Assembly: GCA_028290325.1 (NCBI GenBank)
Contig: JAQGJY010000304.1
Location: 1 to 6,840 of the forward strand
From: Tardiphaga sp.
GTDB taxonomy: Bacteria > Pseudomonadota > Alphaproteobacteria > Rhizobiales > Xanthobacteraceae
DNA length: 6,840 nt
Direction: 5' to 3'
The first letter of the stretch is position 1. Each line of letters begins with the position of its first letter. Positions 5,774 through 6,840 of the stretch are shown in pieces. A program made the translations under genes and the position numbers. The notes under the pieces are model-generated. The model saw nothing but the letters and a program-made list of their open reading frames with translations, ran no database searches and was not told the origin of the DNA.

Positions 5774-6040
5774 TCACATACGGTGCATGCGGCGATGCAT
5801 CATGCGGCGCTCCATGCGGTTGTGCCGCATCATCCGGCGGTCCATGCGGTGGTGCCGCATCATCCGGCGCTCCATGCGGTGATGCCGCATCATGCGGCGC
5901 TCACGCGGGCTCATCTGAACCTGCACAAGCGCAGTGTCGGCGAGCACGCCCGGGATGGCGGCCGCGGGGGCAGCCTGCGCGCTGGCGCCGAAGCCGATCA
6001 GGCCGGCCGCGATCACCAGGGCGGACAGGGTTGAACGCAT
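5774..6040 (-). CDS. Small secreted Arg/Met/His-rich decapeptide-repeat protein
   Basis: An 88-residue protein that I do not recognise as a named family. Residues 1-23 form a clear signal peptide ending ASAQA, followed by a short Ala-rich linker. From residue 47 there are four tandem decapeptides of the form (E/D)RRMMRHHRM, at 47-56, 57-66, 67-76 and a diverged 77-88. Residues 43-88 contain 18 Arg, 14 Met and 7 His. A mature protein outside the cytoplasm rich in Met and His could bind copper or other soft metals, while the many arginines could bind polyanions; neither is shown. The ATG at 6040 has a strong GGGAG ribosome binding site nine bases upstream. An in-frame extension to 6109 exists, but only the 6040 start gives an N-terminal signal peptide. 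The neighbouring gdx lies downstream on the same strand. Confidence 0.75.
   Translation of the reverse strand: MRSTLSALVIAAGLIGFGASAQAAPAAAIPGVLADTALVQVQMSPRERRMMRHHRMERRMMRHHRMDRRMMRHNRMERRMMHRRMHRM
5801..5902. repeat. 30-bp tandem repeat inside the secreted-protein gene
   Basis: Three full 30-base units (5801-5830, 5831-5860, 5861-5890) plus a partial fourth (5891-5902) follow head to tail, differing at only a few positions. They encode the decapeptides of the reverse-strand gene. Each unit also contains an inverted repeat with ATGCGG and CCGCAT arms (for example 5814-5819 with 5825-5830). No spacers are present, so this is not a CRISPR array. Confidence 0.9.
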
Positions 6041-6046
6041 TTTCTT

Positions 6047-6074
6047 GTTCTCCCAATGCTGCGCGCGGGAGAAC
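6047..6074 (-). promoter_or_regulatory. Inverted repeat sequestering a ribosome binding site
   Basis: GTTCTCCC (6047-6054) and GGGAGAAC (6067-6074) are perfect 8-bp arms with a 12-base spacer. In the reverse-strand transcript the 3' arm is the ribosome binding site of the repeat-protein gene, so folding would hide it. This could be a translational switch or thermosensor, or at DNA level a repressor operator. The pairing is directly visible; the function is inferred. Confidence 0.55.
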
Positions 6075-6184
6075 GCCAGGATGGTGCGCCCGCCGAAACA
6101 TGGAAGCAATTACGCCCGGGACTCCGGATGGTTCGTTCGGGCGGGCGCAGATCGCGGCAGCGTGAAGGGCGGTGCACGGGCGGC

Positions 6185-6213
6185 TTGGAAAGGCGCGGCC
6201 GAGACTCTATCCT
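6185..6213 (+). promoter_or_regulatory. Candidate sigma70 promoter for thrC
   Basis: TTGGAA (6185-6190) and TATCCT (6208-6213) are 17 bases apart, each matching four of six consensus bases. This would place the transcript start near 6220, about 19 bases before the thrC start. It lies in the roughly 200-base divergent gap between the repeat-protein gene and thrC, where I see no other gene. Confidence 0.4.
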
Positions 6214-6238
6214 GCGCGCCTCCTCACGAGCTCCGATC

Positions 6239-6840
6239 TTGCTTCACATCTCGACACGCGGCGAGGCGCCGCCGCTTACCTTCACGGATGCCCTGCTCGC
6301 AGGCCTTGCGCGCGATGGCGGGCTCTACGTGCCCGAGACCTGGCCGAGCCTGAGCCCTGCCCAGATCGCCGGGTTCGCGGGCCAGCCCTATGCCGAGGTG
6401 GCGAAAAGCGTTCTTGGTGCCCTGATCGGCGACGAGATCCCGGCGGCCGAACTCGGCCGCATGGTCGACGAGGCGTATGCGACGTTCCGGCACCCGGCGG
6501 TCTGCCCGCTCGTGCAGATCGGCGACAACCTTTTCGTCCAGGAACTCTTCCACGGCCCGACGCTCGCGTTCAAGGACGTGGCGATGCAGCTTCTGGGCCG
6601 CCTCATGGATTACGTGCTGGCGGCACGCGGGCAGCGGGCCACCATCGTCGGGGCGACGTCGGGCGACACCGGCAGCGCGGCCGTCGCGGCTTTCGCGGGC
6701 TCGCCGCGGGTGGACGTCTTCATCCTGTACCCGCATGGCCGGGTGTCGGAGGTCCAGCGTCGGCAGATGACCTCCGTGCCGGACGCCAACGTCCACGCGA
6801 TCGCGATCGACGACACCTTCGACGACGCCCAGGCGCTCGT
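6239..6840 (+). CDS. thrC: Threonine synthase (3' partial)
   Basis: A PLP-dependent cytoplasmic enzyme converting O-phospho-L-homoserine to L-threonine and phosphate, the last step of threonine synthesis. Two hundred codons are visible before the window ends; the family runs to about 460 residues. The N-terminus (LHISTRGEAPPLTFTDAL, then ARDGGLYVPETWP at 24-36) is typical of proteobacterial ThrC. The PLP-binding Lys112 lies in ELFHGPTLAFKD (102-113), and the phosphate-binding loop GATSGDTG is at 138-145. The start appears to be a TTG at 6239, fitting the family's usual beginning (Met-Leu-His-Ile-Ser). A weak GAG at 6228-6230 precedes it, and I see no better in-frame start. It is transcribed away from the repeat-protein gene. 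thrC near the oxidase cluster is seen in some Hyphomicrobiales, as I recall. Confidence 0.95.
   Translation, partial: MLHISTRGEAPPLTFTDALLAGLARDGGLYVPETWPSLSPAQIAGFAGQPYAEVAKSVLGALIGDEIPAAELGRMVDEAYATFRHPAVCPLVQIGDNLFVQELFHGPTLAFKDVAMQLLGRLMDYVLAARGQRATIVGATSGDTGSAAVAAFAGSPRVDVFILYPHGRVSEVQRRQMTSVPDANVHAIAIDDTFDDAQAL

Noticed and set aside
5801..5902. Possible CRISPR array
   Set aside because: The 30-base units abut directly with no spacers and keep a coding frame of decapeptides.
5783..6034. Forward-strand His/Ala-rich repeat open frame
   Set aside because: It is antisense to the repeat-protein gene. It lacks a signal peptide and a good ribosome binding site, whereas the reverse-strand reading has both.
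6041..6109. N-terminal extension of the repeat protein to 6109
   Set aside because: It would bury the signal peptide behind 23 residues and read through the ribosome binding site and its inverted repeat.

Overview
The window reads as a piece of a high-GC alphaproteobacterial chromosome, most likely Hyphomicrobiales (Rhizobiales). It is dominated by the aa3-type cytochrome c oxidase (complex IV) structural and assembly cluster. The gene order ctaD - ctaB - coxF-like - ctaG - ctaE - DUF983 - SURF1 is typical of that order. The 5' half looks to me more like the Bradyrhizobium/Rhodopseudomonas side of the order. The denser-GC 3' half, with thrC, looks more like Methylobacteriaceae. This placement comes from recall of gene families and from composition, not from a search.

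Positions 1-3197 hold the 3' three quarters of ctaD (catalytic subunit I, cut by the window start), a roughly 95-base palindromic intergenic repeat, ctaB (heme O synthase), a 61-residue CoxF-like membrane protein overlapping the ctaB stop, and ctaG (Cox11-type copper chaperone). A 154-base gap follows, holding a good sigma70-like promoter and a leader hairpin. Next come ctaE (subunit III), an intrinsic terminator with a GCGA tetraloop, and a tightly coupled pair: a DUF983 zinc-ribbon membrane protein and SURF1. Together these genes supply the oxidase core, its heme precursor (CtaB), Cu(B) (CtaG) and heme a insertion (SURF1).

After SURF1 come two reverse-strand genes that do not belong to the oxidase. 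One is a guanidinium-exporter-type small multidrug resistance protein (gdx/sugE), whose 3' end overlaps SURF1 convergently by 87 bases. The other is a small secreted protein whose C-terminal half is four tandem decapeptides rich in Arg, Met and His. Its ribosome binding site lies inside an 8-bp inverted repeat. The window ends in the first 200 codons of thrC (threonine synthase), divergent from the repeat protein.

No wholly new multi-gene system is evident. The observations most worth checking are the SURF1/gdx antisense overlap, the decapeptide-repeat protein with its sequestered ribosome binding site, and a base-composition shift along an otherwise continuous oxidase cluster.
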